Part shown: one piece after another, positions 47,635 to 56,987 of the stretch | How the letters are laid out: each line of letters begins with the position of its first letter | Numbering within the stretch: the stretch's first letter is position 1 | NCBI RefSeq assembly: GCF_013031405.1 | Contig: NZ_WPZY01000013.1 | Span: 62,001-126,000 of the forward strand | Reading direction: 5' to 3' | Length of the DNA: 64,000 nt | Source of the DNA: Ruegeria sp. HKCCD8929 | Lineage (GTDB): Bacteria > Pseudomonadota > Alphaproteobacteria > Rhodobacterales > Rhodobacteraceae | The notes under the pieces: generated by a model | What the model was told of the DNA's origin: nothing | What the model saw: only the letters and a program-made list of their open reading frames with translations | The model's database searches: none | Position numbers and translations under genes: made by a program

Positions 47635-47643
47635 GCCGAACAT

Positions 47644-47669
47644 GACCCCGGCGGAAGGCTGCCGGGGTC
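47644..47669 (+). repeat. Intercistronic hairpin after the binding-protein gene
   Basis: GACCCCGGC and GCCGGGGTC form a 9-bp perfect stem with an eight-base loop. No T-run follows. As with other ABC operons, it may keep the binding-protein part of the mRNA more stable than the rest. Confidence 0.65.
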
Positions 47670-47702
47670 CAATACCACCAAACCAATATCAGCGGGGCCA
47701 GT

Positions 47703-48752
47703 ATGACAGCGGATATCGCAATCGACGCGCGTGGCGTCTGGAAAGTGTTCGGCAACCGGGCACAAGAAGCGTTGAAGGCCATTCATGCCGAAGGGCTGAG
47801 CAAGGCCGACGTGCTCGATAAGTATGACTGCGTCGTGGGCGTCGCCGATGCCAGCTTCGAGATCGAACGGGGTGAGCTGTTCTGTGTCATGGGCCTCTCC
47901 GGTTCGGGCAAATCAACCCTGGTCCGCCATGTGAACCGTCTGCTGGAGCCTACCGACGGGCATATTTATCTGGACGGCGACGATGTGATGGGCCTCAACG
48001 ATGAGGGGTTGCGCGATTTGCGCAACCGCCGCGTCGCGATGGTGTTCCAGAACTTCGGGCTCATGCCGCACCGCACCGTGCGCGACAACGTGGCGATGCC
48101 GCTCGAGATCCGCGGCACCGGCAAGGCTCGCCGCTGGGAAGAGGCGGACCGGGTGCTGGAACTGGTGGAACTCACCGGCTGGGAAGACAAATACGCCCAT
48201 GAACTGTCCGGCGGCATGCAGCAGCGCGTAGGCCTTGCCCGCGCCATCGCCGCCGACCCCGAGATCCTGCTGATGGACGAGCCGTTCTCGGCGCTCGACC
48301 CGCTGATCCGCAAGCAGTTGCAGGATCAGTTCATGGAGCTCAGCCACAAGCTCAACAAGACCACGATGTTCATCACCCACGATCTCGACGAGGCGATCCG
48401 CATCGGCCACCGCATCGCGATCATGAAGGATGGCCGCATCGTGCAGATCGGCACGCCCGAAGAGATCATCCTGAACCCTGCCGATGACTACGTGGCCGAT
48501 TTCGTGGCGGGGATCTCCAAGCTCAACATGATCTTCGCCCATTCGGTGATGAAACCGGTGGACGAGTTCGAGGCCCATCACGGCGAGGTGCCCAAGGACG
48601 CCAAGGAGGCGCATCCGGAAATGGACCTATCGGACCTTATGAATCTCTGCGTCGATGGGCATGGCGTCGTCGCTGTAACGCAGGGCGGGAAGACCGTAGG
48701 CGTGATCAACCGCGCGGGGCTGATCCGTGCCATTCAGGACAGCCAGGCTTAA
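47703..48752 (+). CDS. Betaine-type ABC transporter ATP-binding protein (ProV/OpuAA-like)
   Basis: A 349-residue ATPase. The Walker A is GLSGSGKST, the signature is LSGGMQQR, and Walker B is ILLMDEPFSALDP. An N-terminal stretch with ALKAIHAEGLSKADVLDKYD and a C-terminal CBS-like region (DLMNLCVDGHGVVAVTQGGK) are typical of ProV/OpuAA-type subunits, in which the CBS part senses ionic strength or limits activity. It energises uptake by the adjacent permease. Confidence 0.92.
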   Translation: MTADIAIDARGVWKVFGNRAQEALKAIHAEGLSKADVLDKYDCVVGVADASFEIERGELFCVMGLSGSGKSTLVRHVNRLLEPTDGHIYLDGDDVMGLNDEGLRDLRNRRVAMVFQNFGLMPHRTVRDNVAMPLEIRGTGKARRWEEADRVLELVELTGWEDKYAHELSGGMQQRVGLARAIAADPEILLMDEPFSALDPLIRKQLQDQFMELSHKLNKTTMFITHDLDEAIRIGHRIAIMKDGRIVQIGTPEEIILNPADDYVADFVAGISKLNMIFAHSVMKPVDEFEAHHGEVPKDAKEAHPEMDLSDLMNLCVDGHGVVAVTQGGKTVGVINRAGLIRAIQDSQA

Positions 48753-48762
48753 GGAGGCGGAC

Positions 48763-50280
48763 ATGAAACACGTGGGCGATGCAGAGATCAAACCGGAAAC
48801 CGCCGACCGCCTGAACACGCTGATCGCGGAGTTCGTGGGCAGCGGGCAGGCCTATTACCAGCAGACGTTCGGCTACATGATGCAAGCGCCGGGATACCGG
48901 TTCACGCTGAACAAGGCGGCGGCCCTGCTGGGGCCGATCTGGTTCGGCGCACGCGGGCTCTGGTCCTGGTTCCTGGGCTTTCTGGTGCTGGAAACCCTGG
49001 CCTATATCCAGATCGGGCTGGGCCTTATCGGCGATCTGGGCCGTGATTTTCGAGAGCGGGCCGCGCAGATCGAGCAAACGCTGGAACTCCGGCGGCAACA
49101 GATCGCGGCGGCGGAACAATCCGGGGCCGCGTCCCTCGATTCGCTGAAGCGAGCGGCGGAATCTCTGGAGGGTGCGCTGGCTGGCGCCCAAGAGGCCGCG
49201 CGCAGCGCGGATTCCACGGGCGTGACCTACCTGATCATCGGCATTGTGTTGTTGCTCGGAGTAAAATTCCTCGCCGCATCGCTCGCCAACTGGACGCTCG
49301 AAGGCCAGTTCGCCCGGTGGCGGTCCGATCACAGCGTCGCGAATGGCTGGTCAGGGCCAAGGCTGCTTGTCTCTTCGGTGCTCACGGTCGCCGTCGTGGT
49401 GCTGACCACGATAAAGTTCGCTCAGCCCGACGCGGTGAACCTGCTCAAGACCTTCCCAACCAACCGCGACTGGCGGCTGAACGTGGGCGACGGGGTGCAG
49501 GCTGTGTTCGAATGGACCAAGACCGCCGGGCGCGGGTTCTTCGACGGGCTGACCTACGGGATGCGCACGTTGCTCGACTGGATCGAGGTTGTGCTGGTCG
49601 ACACGCCCTGGCCCGTCGTGGCGCTGGTAATCATCATGCTCGCCTTTCTCTCCGCTGGTCCGCGCGTGGCGATCTTTACCGGTGCGGCACTGGCCTATCT
49701 GGGGCTGCTGGATTTCTGGGAAAAGGCGATGACCACCATCGCGCTGCTCGGCGCGGCCGCGCTGATCTCGATCACACTGGGCATTCCGTTGGGCATCTAT
49801 TGCGCCCGCAGACCGCGCGCCTTCGCTATCGTGCGACCCATTCTGGACTTCATGCAGTCGATGCCGTCCTTCGTCTACCTGATCCCGGTCGTGGCTTTCA
49901 TCGGCTCGGGCAAGCCCGCTGGCGTGGTTGCGACGATGATCTTCGGCAGCCCGCCGGTGATCCGCTTTACCGTCCTTGGCCTGCAACAGGTGCCCGAAAC
50001 GGTGCGCGAGGCGGCGCTGGCCTTTGGTGCGACGCCCCGCTACCTGCTCTGGCGGGTGGATCTGCCGCTGGCGCATAAGACGATCATGGCAGGCGTGAAC
50101 CAGACCATCCTGATGTCGCTGGCCATGGTGGTCGTCGCCTCGCTGATCGGCGCCAAGGGGTTGGGTGAGGACGTGCTGGAGGCGCTGCAATACGCCGCCG
50201 CTGGACAGGGCATTCTTGCGGGTCTCGCAATCCTGTTCTGCGCGCTGATCCTGGATCGTATCGTGGCGGGCAAACGCTAA
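48763..50280 (+). CDS. Betaine-type ABC transporter permease with long N-terminal extension
   Basis: A 505-residue permease. The last 230-250 residues are a standard ProW-like domain, with SITLGIPLGIYCARRPRAFA and the EAA loop around VREAALAFGATPRYLLWRVD. The first 230 or so are extra: an amphipathic start resembling DUF2628 (FGYMMQAPGYRFTLNKAAAL), a membrane helix, a charged, probably coiled-coil stretch (RERAAQIEQTLELRRQQIAA), and another helix. ProW-type permeases are usually about 280-350 residues. GGAGG lies just before the ATG. The extra part might sense the membrane or carry another partner. Confidence 0.88.
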   Translation: MKHVGDAEIKPETADRLNTLIAEFVGSGQAYYQQTFGYMMQAPGYRFTLNKAAALLGPIWFGARGLWSWFLGFLVLETLAYIQIGLGLIGDLGRDFRERAAQIEQTLELRRQQIAAAEQSGAASLDSLKRAAESLEGALAGAQEAARSADSTGVTYLIIGIVLLLGVKFLAASLANWTLEGQFARWRSDHSVANGWSGPRLLVSSVLTVAVVVLTTIKFAQPDAVNLLKTFPTNRDWRLNVGDGVQAVFEWTKTAGRGFFDGLTYGMRTLLDWIEVVLVDTPWPVVALVIIMLAFLSAGPRVAIFTGAALAYLGLLDFWEKAMTTIALLGAAALISITLGIPLGIYCARRPRAFAIVRPILDFMQSMPSFVYLIPVVAFIGSGKPAGVVATMIFGSPPVIRFTVLGLQQVPETVREAALAFGATPRYLLWRVDLPLAHKTIMAGVNQTILMSLAMVVVASLIGAKGLGEDVLEALQYAAAGQGILAGLAILFCALILDRIVAGKR

Positions 50281-50284
50281 AGTC

Positions 50285-50306
50285 ACCGGCGCTTAACAGC
50301 GCCGGT
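50285..50306. repeat. Hairpin between converging ABC permease and hpaR genes
   Basis: ACCGGCGCT and AGCGCCGGT form a 9-bp stem with a TAAC loop directly after the permease stop and touching the hpaR stop. There is no T-run, so its strength as a terminator is uncertain. Confidence 0.55.
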
Positions 50307-50740
50307 TACGTGTCCATGTCGTGCAGTTCGTTGAGCAAGTCCAATAGGGCCTCGTACTGATCAGGCCCTAAATGTGCCCGGATGCGCTCGGCGGCCTGAA
50401 TGCTGGCGGTCAGGTTATCGTGAATGATCTTCTGCCCGGGATCTGTGATCTTGATGATCTGTTTGCGCCGGTCATCCGGATCCGGGCGCCGGTCAATCAG
50501 CCCCTTCTCGTCCAGCTTCTGCAGGATCCTCGTCAGACTCGGCAGCAACAGGCATGCGCGTTCGGCGATGCGGGTGGGGTCCTGAGGGCCCTCCTCCTCC
50601 AATACACGCAGAACCCGCCATTGCTGTTCCGTGATTCCGACATCGCTGAGCATCGTGCGGATCGGCCCCATGACGCTTTCGCGTGCCCGCAGCAGAGCGA
50701 TTGGCAAGGACCTTGAAGTAAGCGGTAATTCGCGTGTCAT
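50306..50740 (-). CDS. hpaR: HpaR, MarR-family regulator of the homoprotocatechuate operon
   Basis: A 144-residue MarR-family protein starting MTRELPLTSRSLPIALLRARE, the opening I recognise from HpaR/HpcR. The winged helix lies about residues 40-105 (LSDVGITEQQWRVLRVLEEE, DPTRIAERACLLLPSLTRIL, RRPDPDDRRKQIIKITDPG). HpaR represses the degradation operon until 4-hydroxyphenylacetate or homoprotocatechuate binds. It is divergent from hpaF. The frame is open upstream for 23 codons, but the ATG at 50740 fits the family. Confidence 0.92.
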   Translation of the reverse strand: MTRELPLTSRSLPIALLRARESVMGPIRTMLSDVGITEQQWRVLRVLEEEGPQDPTRIAERACLLLPSLTRILQKLDEKGLIDRRPDPDDRRKQIIKITDPGQKIIHDNLTASIQAAERIRAHLGPDQYEALLDLLNELHDMDT

Positions 50741-50796
50741 ACCAAACCTTTGCCGAATTCGGCCTCTTTCGCAACCGGTGATTGATTTGGCGGTGG

Positions 50797-50831
50797 TTGA
50801 CAGAATCATAAAATTACTTCACATGTTAATT
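50797..50831 (+). promoter_or_regulatory. Candidate promoter/operator of the hpa operon
   Basis: A TTGACA box at 50797-50802 faces hpaF, with no good -10 box at the right distance. Downstream lies AATTA, ten bases, TAATT (50812-50831), an inverted repeat that could be the HpaR operator. Weak evidence, based on position and symmetry. Confidence 0.3.
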
Positions 50832-50845
50832 AAAGGAGAGCGCAG

Positions 50846-51236
50846 ATGCCGCACGTCATCGTGGACTATTCCGCCAATATGGAGACCCGCACCGATATCC
50901 GCGCGCTCTGCGAGGCGCTGCGGGTGGCCGCGCTGGAAACCGGAATTCTCCCGCTTGCCGGTATCCGTGTCCGGGCGATCCGCGCCGATCATGTGGCGAT
51001 CGCGGACGGTGATCCAACCCATGGCCATGTGGACATCTCGGTCCGCCTGCGCGGCGGGCGCGACCTGCCGGCGCGGAAAGACGCGACCGCACATATCTTT
51101 GCGGCGGCGGAACGCTTCCTCGCCCCGGCAATGGCCAAACACTCCGTCGCCCTGTCGTTGGAGATGCGCGACATCGACCCCGAGCTGTCCCCGAAGACCG
51201 GCACGATCCGGGACCATCTGAAAAAGGCTGATCAGG

Positions 51237-51244
<8 letters not shown>
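50846..51244 (+). CDS. hpaF: 5-carboxymethyl-2-hydroxymuconate delta-isomerase
   Basis: A 132-residue tautomerase-superfamily enzyme. It starts MPHVIVDYSANMETRTDIRA, so after methionine removal the catalytic proline is residue 1, as in CHMI/HpaF. It shifts the double bond of 5-carboxymethyl-2-hydroxymuconate in the homoprotocatechuate pathway. AAGGAG precedes the ATG. First gene of the operon; its end overlaps hpaE by eight bases. Confidence 0.93.
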
Positions 51245-52748
<1,504 letters not shown>

Positions 52749-52789
52749 AACCTCGGGGAAACGCGCACCCAATCTTTGAGGAGGAGAGA

Positions 52790-53644
52790 ATGGGCGAAAT
52801 CGTTCTCGCAGCCAAATGCACTCATGTCCCGACCATGCTGATGTCGGAACAACCCGGACGTCTGGAAGGCGCCCGCACACCGGCCATCGACGGCCACCGC
52901 GAAATCGCCAGGCGCGCCAAGGCACTGGGGGCCGATACCATCGTGATTTGCGATACCCATTGGGTGATCAATGCGGGCTATCACATCAAAGCCAATCTCC
53001 GGTTCGAGGGGCTGTTCACCTCGAACGAGTTCCCGCAGTTCATCCAGAACCTGCCCTATGCCTACGAAGGCGACCCGGTGCTGGGTGACGCCATCGCTGC
53101 CAAGGCCACCGAAAAAGGCGTCTACACCCTGTCGCACCAACTGGACTCGCTGGAACTGGAATACGGCACCCTTGTTCCGATGCGATTCATGAGCCGCGAG
53201 GGCGATTTCAAGGTCGTCTCTATCGCCGCCTGGTGCACCGTGCACGACCATGACGAAAGCCGCGTGATCGGCGAGGCAATCCGCGAGGCGGTCGAGGCCA
53301 GCGACAACAAGGTGCTGCTGGTTGCCTCGGGCTCGCTCAGCCACAAGATCTGGGCCAACAAGGACTACGCCGCCAATAACGGCACCTTCACGATCAGCTC
53401 GGAATTCAACCGCCAGATGGACCTGCGTGTTCTGGAGCTGTGGCAACAAGGTGATCACGCGACCTTTCTGAAGATGCTGGGCGAATATGCTGACTTCTGC
53501 TGCGGCGAAGGCTCGATGCACGACACCGCCATGCTCTACGGTGCGCTCGGCTGGGACAGCTACACCGCGCCCTGCGAGCTCATCACCGAGTATTTCCCCA
53601 GTTCCGGCACCGGCCAGACCAACGTGATCTTCCCGGTTCAATAA
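52790..53644 (+). CDS. hpaD: 3,4-dihydroxyphenylacetate 2,3-dioxygenase, LigB type (class III)
   Basis: A 284-residue extradiol dioxygenase of the LigB/class III kind, the same type as E. coli HpaD. The opening EIVLAAKCTHVPTMLMSEQP supplies an iron-ligand histidine, CDTHWVINAGYHIKAN a second conserved block, and ASGSLSHKIW a third. It opens the ring of homoprotocatechuate at the 2,3 bond using Fe(II). The ATG has AGGAGGAGAG directly upstream, the strongest ribosome site of the operon. A second, unrelated dioxygenase gene follows. Confidence 0.92.
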   Translation: MGEIVLAAKCTHVPTMLMSEQPGRLEGARTPAIDGHREIARRAKALGADTIVICDTHWVINAGYHIKANLRFEGLFTSNEFPQFIQNLPYAYEGDPVLGDAIAAKATEKGVYTLSHQLDSLELEYGTLVPMRFMSREGDFKVVSIAAWCTVHDHDESRVIGEAIREAVEASDNKVLLVASGSLSHKIWANKDYAANNGTFTISSEFNRQMDLRVLELWQQGDHATFLKMLGEYADFCCGEGSMHDTAMLYGALGWDSYTAPCELITEYFPSSGTGQTNVIFPVQ

Positions 53645-53655
53645 GGAGGCCCGAT

Positions 53656-54636
53656 ATGCCCGTCCCTGCCCCGAACCTCTATCCGCCGTTCAACATCGTG
53701 CGGCTCAGCCATGTGGAATACCGCGTGACCGACCTGTCCGCCTCGCGCGCCTTTTACGTGGACACGCTGGGCCTGCAGGTCACGCACGAGGACGACACAC
53801 GCATCTACCTGCGCGCGATGGAGGAACGCGGCCATCACTGTATCGTGCTGGCGCAGGCGGATACGGCCGAGGTGGGCGTGCTGGGTTTCAAACTGTTCGA
53901 TGAGCTTGATCTGGACAAGGCCGCCGAGTTCTTCGCCGCGCGCGGCCTGCCGGTCGAGTGGGTGGACCGTCCGCATATGGGCCGCACCCTGCGCACCCGC
54001 GATCCCTGGGGCATTCCGCTGGAATTCTACGTCCGGATGGAGCGACTGGAGCCGATTCACCAGAAATACAGGCTCTATAAAGGGGTAAAACCGCTCCGCA
54101 TCGACCATTTCAACATGTTCTCGGCGGATGTGGATGCGGCGGTTGAGTTCTACAGCGACATCGGATTCCGCGTCACCGAATACACCGAGGATGACGACAG
54201 CGGCAAAATCTGGGCCGCCTGGATGCACCGCAAGGGCGGGGTGCATGATGTGGCGTTCACCAATGGCTTCGGCCCGCGCCTGCATCACACCGCCTTCTGG
54301 GTGCCCAACCCGCTGAACATCATTGACCTTCTCGATCTGATGTCCACCACTGGCTATGTCGACAATATCGAGCGGGGACCAGGGCGGCATGGAATTTCGA
54401 ACGCATTCTTTCTCTACGTGCGCGACCCGGACGGGCACCGGATCGAGATCTATTGCTCGGATTACCAAACGGTCGACCCGGACCTTGAGCCGATCAAATG
54501 GTCCCTCACCGACCCGCAGCGCCAGACCCTCTGGGGTGCCCCCGCACCGCGCAGCTGGTTCGAAGAGGGCTCGACCTTCGAAGGTGTCACGCCTGCGCCC
54601 AGCGCACTCGACGCCCAGCCGATCATCGCACCCTGA
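53656..54636 (+). CDS. Extradiol ring-cleavage dioxygenase, VOC type (class I; HPCD/MndD-like)
   Basis: A 326-residue two-domain vicinal-oxygen-chelate protein. The C-terminal domain has the metal triad in the expected order: LRIDHFNMF (H151), RLHHTAFWV (H210 or H211) and GHRIEIYC (E264). These match the spacing of the Fe- or Mn-dependent homoprotocatechuate dioxygenases of Gram-positive bacteria (H155, H214, E267 in Brevibacterium). It probably cleaves homoprotocatechuate too, although a different catechol is possible. AAGGAGG lies before the ATG. Confidence 0.85.
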   Translation: MPVPAPNLYPPFNIVRLSHVEYRVTDLSASRAFYVDTLGLQVTHEDDTRIYLRAMEERGHHCIVLAQADTAEVGVLGFKLFDELDLDKAAEFFAARGLPVEWVDRPHMGRTLRTRDPWGIPLEFYVRMERLEPIHQKYRLYKGVKPLRIDHFNMFSADVDAAVEFYSDIGFRVTEYTEDDDSGKIWAAWMHRKGGVHDVAFTNGFGPRLHHTAFWVPNPLNIIDLLDLMSTTGYVDNIERGPGRHGISNAFFLYVRDPDGHRIEIYCSDYQTVDPDLEPIKWSLTDPQRQTLWGAPAPRSWFEEGSTFEGVTPAPSALDAQPIIAP

Positions 54637-54653
54637 CCCAACGGGCACCAAAG

Positions 54654-54688
54654 CCCTCTCCCCTCAGGGGAGAGGGTTGGGTGAGGGG
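54654..54688. repeat. Palindromic REP-like element (CCCTCTCCCC type)
   Basis: CCCTCTCCCC, TCA, GGGGAGAGGG forms a 10-bp perfect stem with a three-base loop, followed by TTGGGTGAGGGG. This resembles a short palindromic repeat found scattered between genes in many proteobacteria. It splits the hpa operon between the VOC dioxygenase and decarboxylase genes. Copy number in this genome cannot be told from one window. Confidence 0.7.
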
Positions 54689-54711
54689 GCGCCAGCCACA
54701 AGGATCACCGC

Positions 54712-56133
54712 ATGAAGTGGAACGAGTTCGCCGACTGGGGCCGCAAGGTCGCCGACTGGACGCAGGACTATCACCTGACCGTGGGCGACCGCCCGGTGCG
54801 GGCGCGGACCGAGCCGGGCGATGTGCTGAACGCGCTCCCAGAGACACCGCCAGAGACACCCGAAGCCATGGAAGATATCTTTCGCGATTTCGAGGATGTC
54901 GTTATGCCCGGGCTAACCCATTGGCAACACCCAAGATTCTTCGCCTATTTCAACTCGAACGCCTCGGCGCCTTCGGTTCTGGCCGAGTTTCTGGCCAGCG
55001 CCATCGCGCCGCAATGCATGCTGTGGCAGACCTCTCCGGCGGCGACCGAGATGGAAACCCGGATGATGGACTGGCTGCGTCAGGCGCTGGACCTGCCCCA
55101 AGGATTCGCAGGCGTCATTCAGGACTCGGCGTCCTCGGCAACGCTCGCGGCGGTGCTGACCATGCGGGAAAAGGCGCTGAACTGGCAGGGAAACGAACAG
55201 GGCTTCTTCGGGCAGAAAACACTGCGGGTCTATTGCTCGTCCGAGGTGCACACGTCGATCGACCGCGCCATCTGGGTTGCCGGGATCGGGCAGCAGAACC
55301 TCATCCGCATTCCCATCATGGGCGGCTGGCGCGGCATGGACCCCCAAGCGCTGGAAACAGCGATTCAGGCTGATTTAGAGTCTGGTTTTCAGCCTGCGGG
55401 CGTGATCCTCTGCGTTGGTGGCACCGGCACCGGCGCCACCGATCCGGTGGATCAATGTCTTGAGATTGTCGAGAAATATGGCCTCTATACCCATGTGGAT
55501 GCCGCCTGGGCCGGGTCCGCGATGATCTGTCCGGAATACCGCCACTATTGGCCGGGGGTGGAGCGTGCCGACAGCATCGTCTTCAACCCGCATAAATGGC
55601 TGGGCGTGCAGTTCGATTGCTGTGCGCATTTCCTCAAGAACCCGGACGATCTGGTGCAGACGCTGGCGATCAGTCCGGAGTATCTGAAGACCCATGGCAA
55701 GGATGGGATCATCAATTATTCCGAGTGGTCCGTGCCTCTGGGCCGTCGGTTCCGCGCGCTGAAGCTTTGGTTCGTGATCCGCACTTACGGGCTGGAAGGT
55801 CTGCGTGAACGGCTGCGCAATCACGTGAATTGGTCGCAAGCCTTGCATGACCGGCTGGCGGCGGAGCCGGATTTCGAAATCGTTACCAAGCCCATGTGGT
55901 CGCTCTGGACCTTCCGTTTTGTACCGGGTTCTGACCCCGGTTTGTACAATTTGGACGATCTGAATCTGCGGCTGGTGAACGCCATCAACGACGATGGCCG
56001 CATCTATCTGACCCAGACCCGCGTGGATGGAGATCTGGTGATCCGTTTTCAGGCCGGGCAGTTCGAGACCACCGAGGAGGATGTGAGGATGGCCTTCGAC
56101 GTCATCACCGAAATTGCGAGAGGGCTCCTCTGA
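54712..56133 (+). CDS. Aromatic-L-amino-acid decarboxylase (PLP group II)
   Basis: A 473-residue PLP-dependent decarboxylase of the aromatic amino acid type. The PLP lysine lies in VFNPHKWLG, preceded by HVDAAWAGSAMICPEYRHYW, the block that binds the ring and the cofactor. The N-terminal HPRFFAYFNSNASAPSVLAE is also typical. It would turn tyrosine, DOPA, phenylalanine or tryptophan into the amine. Its place inside the homoprotocatechuate operon, and TGATG coupling with hpaG, points to tyrosine or DOPA, giving tyramine or dopamine. AAGGATC precedes the ATG. Confidence 0.9.
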   Translation: MKWNEFADWGRKVADWTQDYHLTVGDRPVRARTEPGDVLNALPETPPETPEAMEDIFRDFEDVVMPGLTHWQHPRFFAYFNSNASAPSVLAEFLASAIAPQCMLWQTSPAATEMETRMMDWLRQALDLPQGFAGVIQDSASSATLAAVLTMREKALNWQGNEQGFFGQKTLRVYCSSEVHTSIDRAIWVAGIGQQNLIRIPIMGGWRGMDPQALETAIQADLESGFQPAGVILCVGGTGTGATDPVDQCLEIVEKYGLYTHVDAAWAGSAMICPEYRHYWPGVERADSIVFNPHKWLGVQFDCCAHFLKNPDDLVQTLAISPEYLKTHGKDGIINYSEWSVPLGRRFRALKLWFVIRTYGLEGLRERLRNHVNWSQALHDRLAAEPDFEIVTKPMWSLWTFRFVPGSDPGLYNLDDLNLRLVNAINDDGRIYLTQTRVDGDLVIRFQAGQFETTEEDVRMAFDVITEIARGLL

Positions 56134-56987
56134 TGCGCTTTGCCACTTACAGTTCGAAGGGGGAAACCTTTTACGGCGCCGTGACCGAGGGCGGTATGGT
56201 AGCCCTGTCGCCCGATTTCCCGCATTGGCCGACGCTGCGCGAGGTGATCGAGGCCGACGGGCTGCACGCTCTGGCGCTGGCGGCGAAGGACAGGCCAGTC
56301 ACCCATCCGGATGGCAGTTTCCGCTATGAAATCCCGATCCCCGCGCCGGAAAAGATCATCTGTGTCGGCGTGAACTTTCCCGACCGCAATGCCGAGTACA
56401 AGGATGGGAAAGAGGCGCCGCCGAACATGTCGCTGTTCATCCGGTTCCCGCGCTCGTTCACCGGGGCCGGGCAACCGCTTATCCGGCCGCCAGAGACGCC
56501 GCAACTGGATTACGAAGGCGAGATCGCGGTGGTGATCGGCAAGGGCGGGCGCCGTATCGCGCAGGACGAGGCTTATGACCATATCGCGGCCATATCCCTG
56601 TGCAACGAGGGTACCCTGCGCGATTGGGTGCGGCACGCGAAGTTCAACGTCACCCAAGGTAAGAACTGGGACAAATCCGGGGCGATTGGGCCTTGGTTAG
56701 TGCCTTTTACGGCCCCGGCGCAGCTTGATGACATCCAGCTGACTACCAAGGTAAACGGTGAGCTGCGGCAGGATGATCGCACCAGCCGGATGCTGTTCCC
56801 GATCCGGCGGCAGATCGAATATATCTCGACCTTCACCACGCTGGTGCCCGGCGACATCATCATCACCGGCACCCCCACCGGTGCCGGCGCCCGGTTCGAC
56901 CCGCCGCGATTCCTGAAACCCGGCGACGTGATCGAGGTTGAGGCCGAAGGCATCGGAACACTCGTCAACACGGTGGAGGACGAATGA
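56133..56987 (+). CDS. hpaG: FAH-family hydrolase/decarboxylase of the homoprotocatechuate pathway
   Basis: A 284-residue fumarylacetoacetase-fold protein. The core motif IICVGVNFPDRNAEYKDGKE and the metal-ligand block LDYEGEIAVVIGKGGR are intact. In E. coli HpaG two such domains are fused and carry out decarboxylation and isomerisation of OPET; here there is only one domain. It probably performs the decarboxylation, with isomerisation by the same protein or spontaneous. It overlaps both neighbours (TGATG, ATGA). Confidence 0.85.
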   Translation: MRFATYSSKGETFYGAVTEGGMVALSPDFPHWPTLREVIEADGLHALALAAKDRPVTHPDGSFRYEIPIPAPEKIICVGVNFPDRNAEYKDGKEAPPNMSLFIRFPRSFTGAGQPLIRPPETPQLDYEGEIAVVIGKGGRRIAQDEAYDHIAAISLCNEGTLRDWVRHAKFNVTQGKNWDKSGAIGPWLVPFTAPAQLDDIQLTTKVNGELRQDDRTSRMLFPIRRQIEYISTFTTLVPGDIIITGTPTGAGARFDPPRFLKPGDVIEVEAEGIGTLVNTVEDE

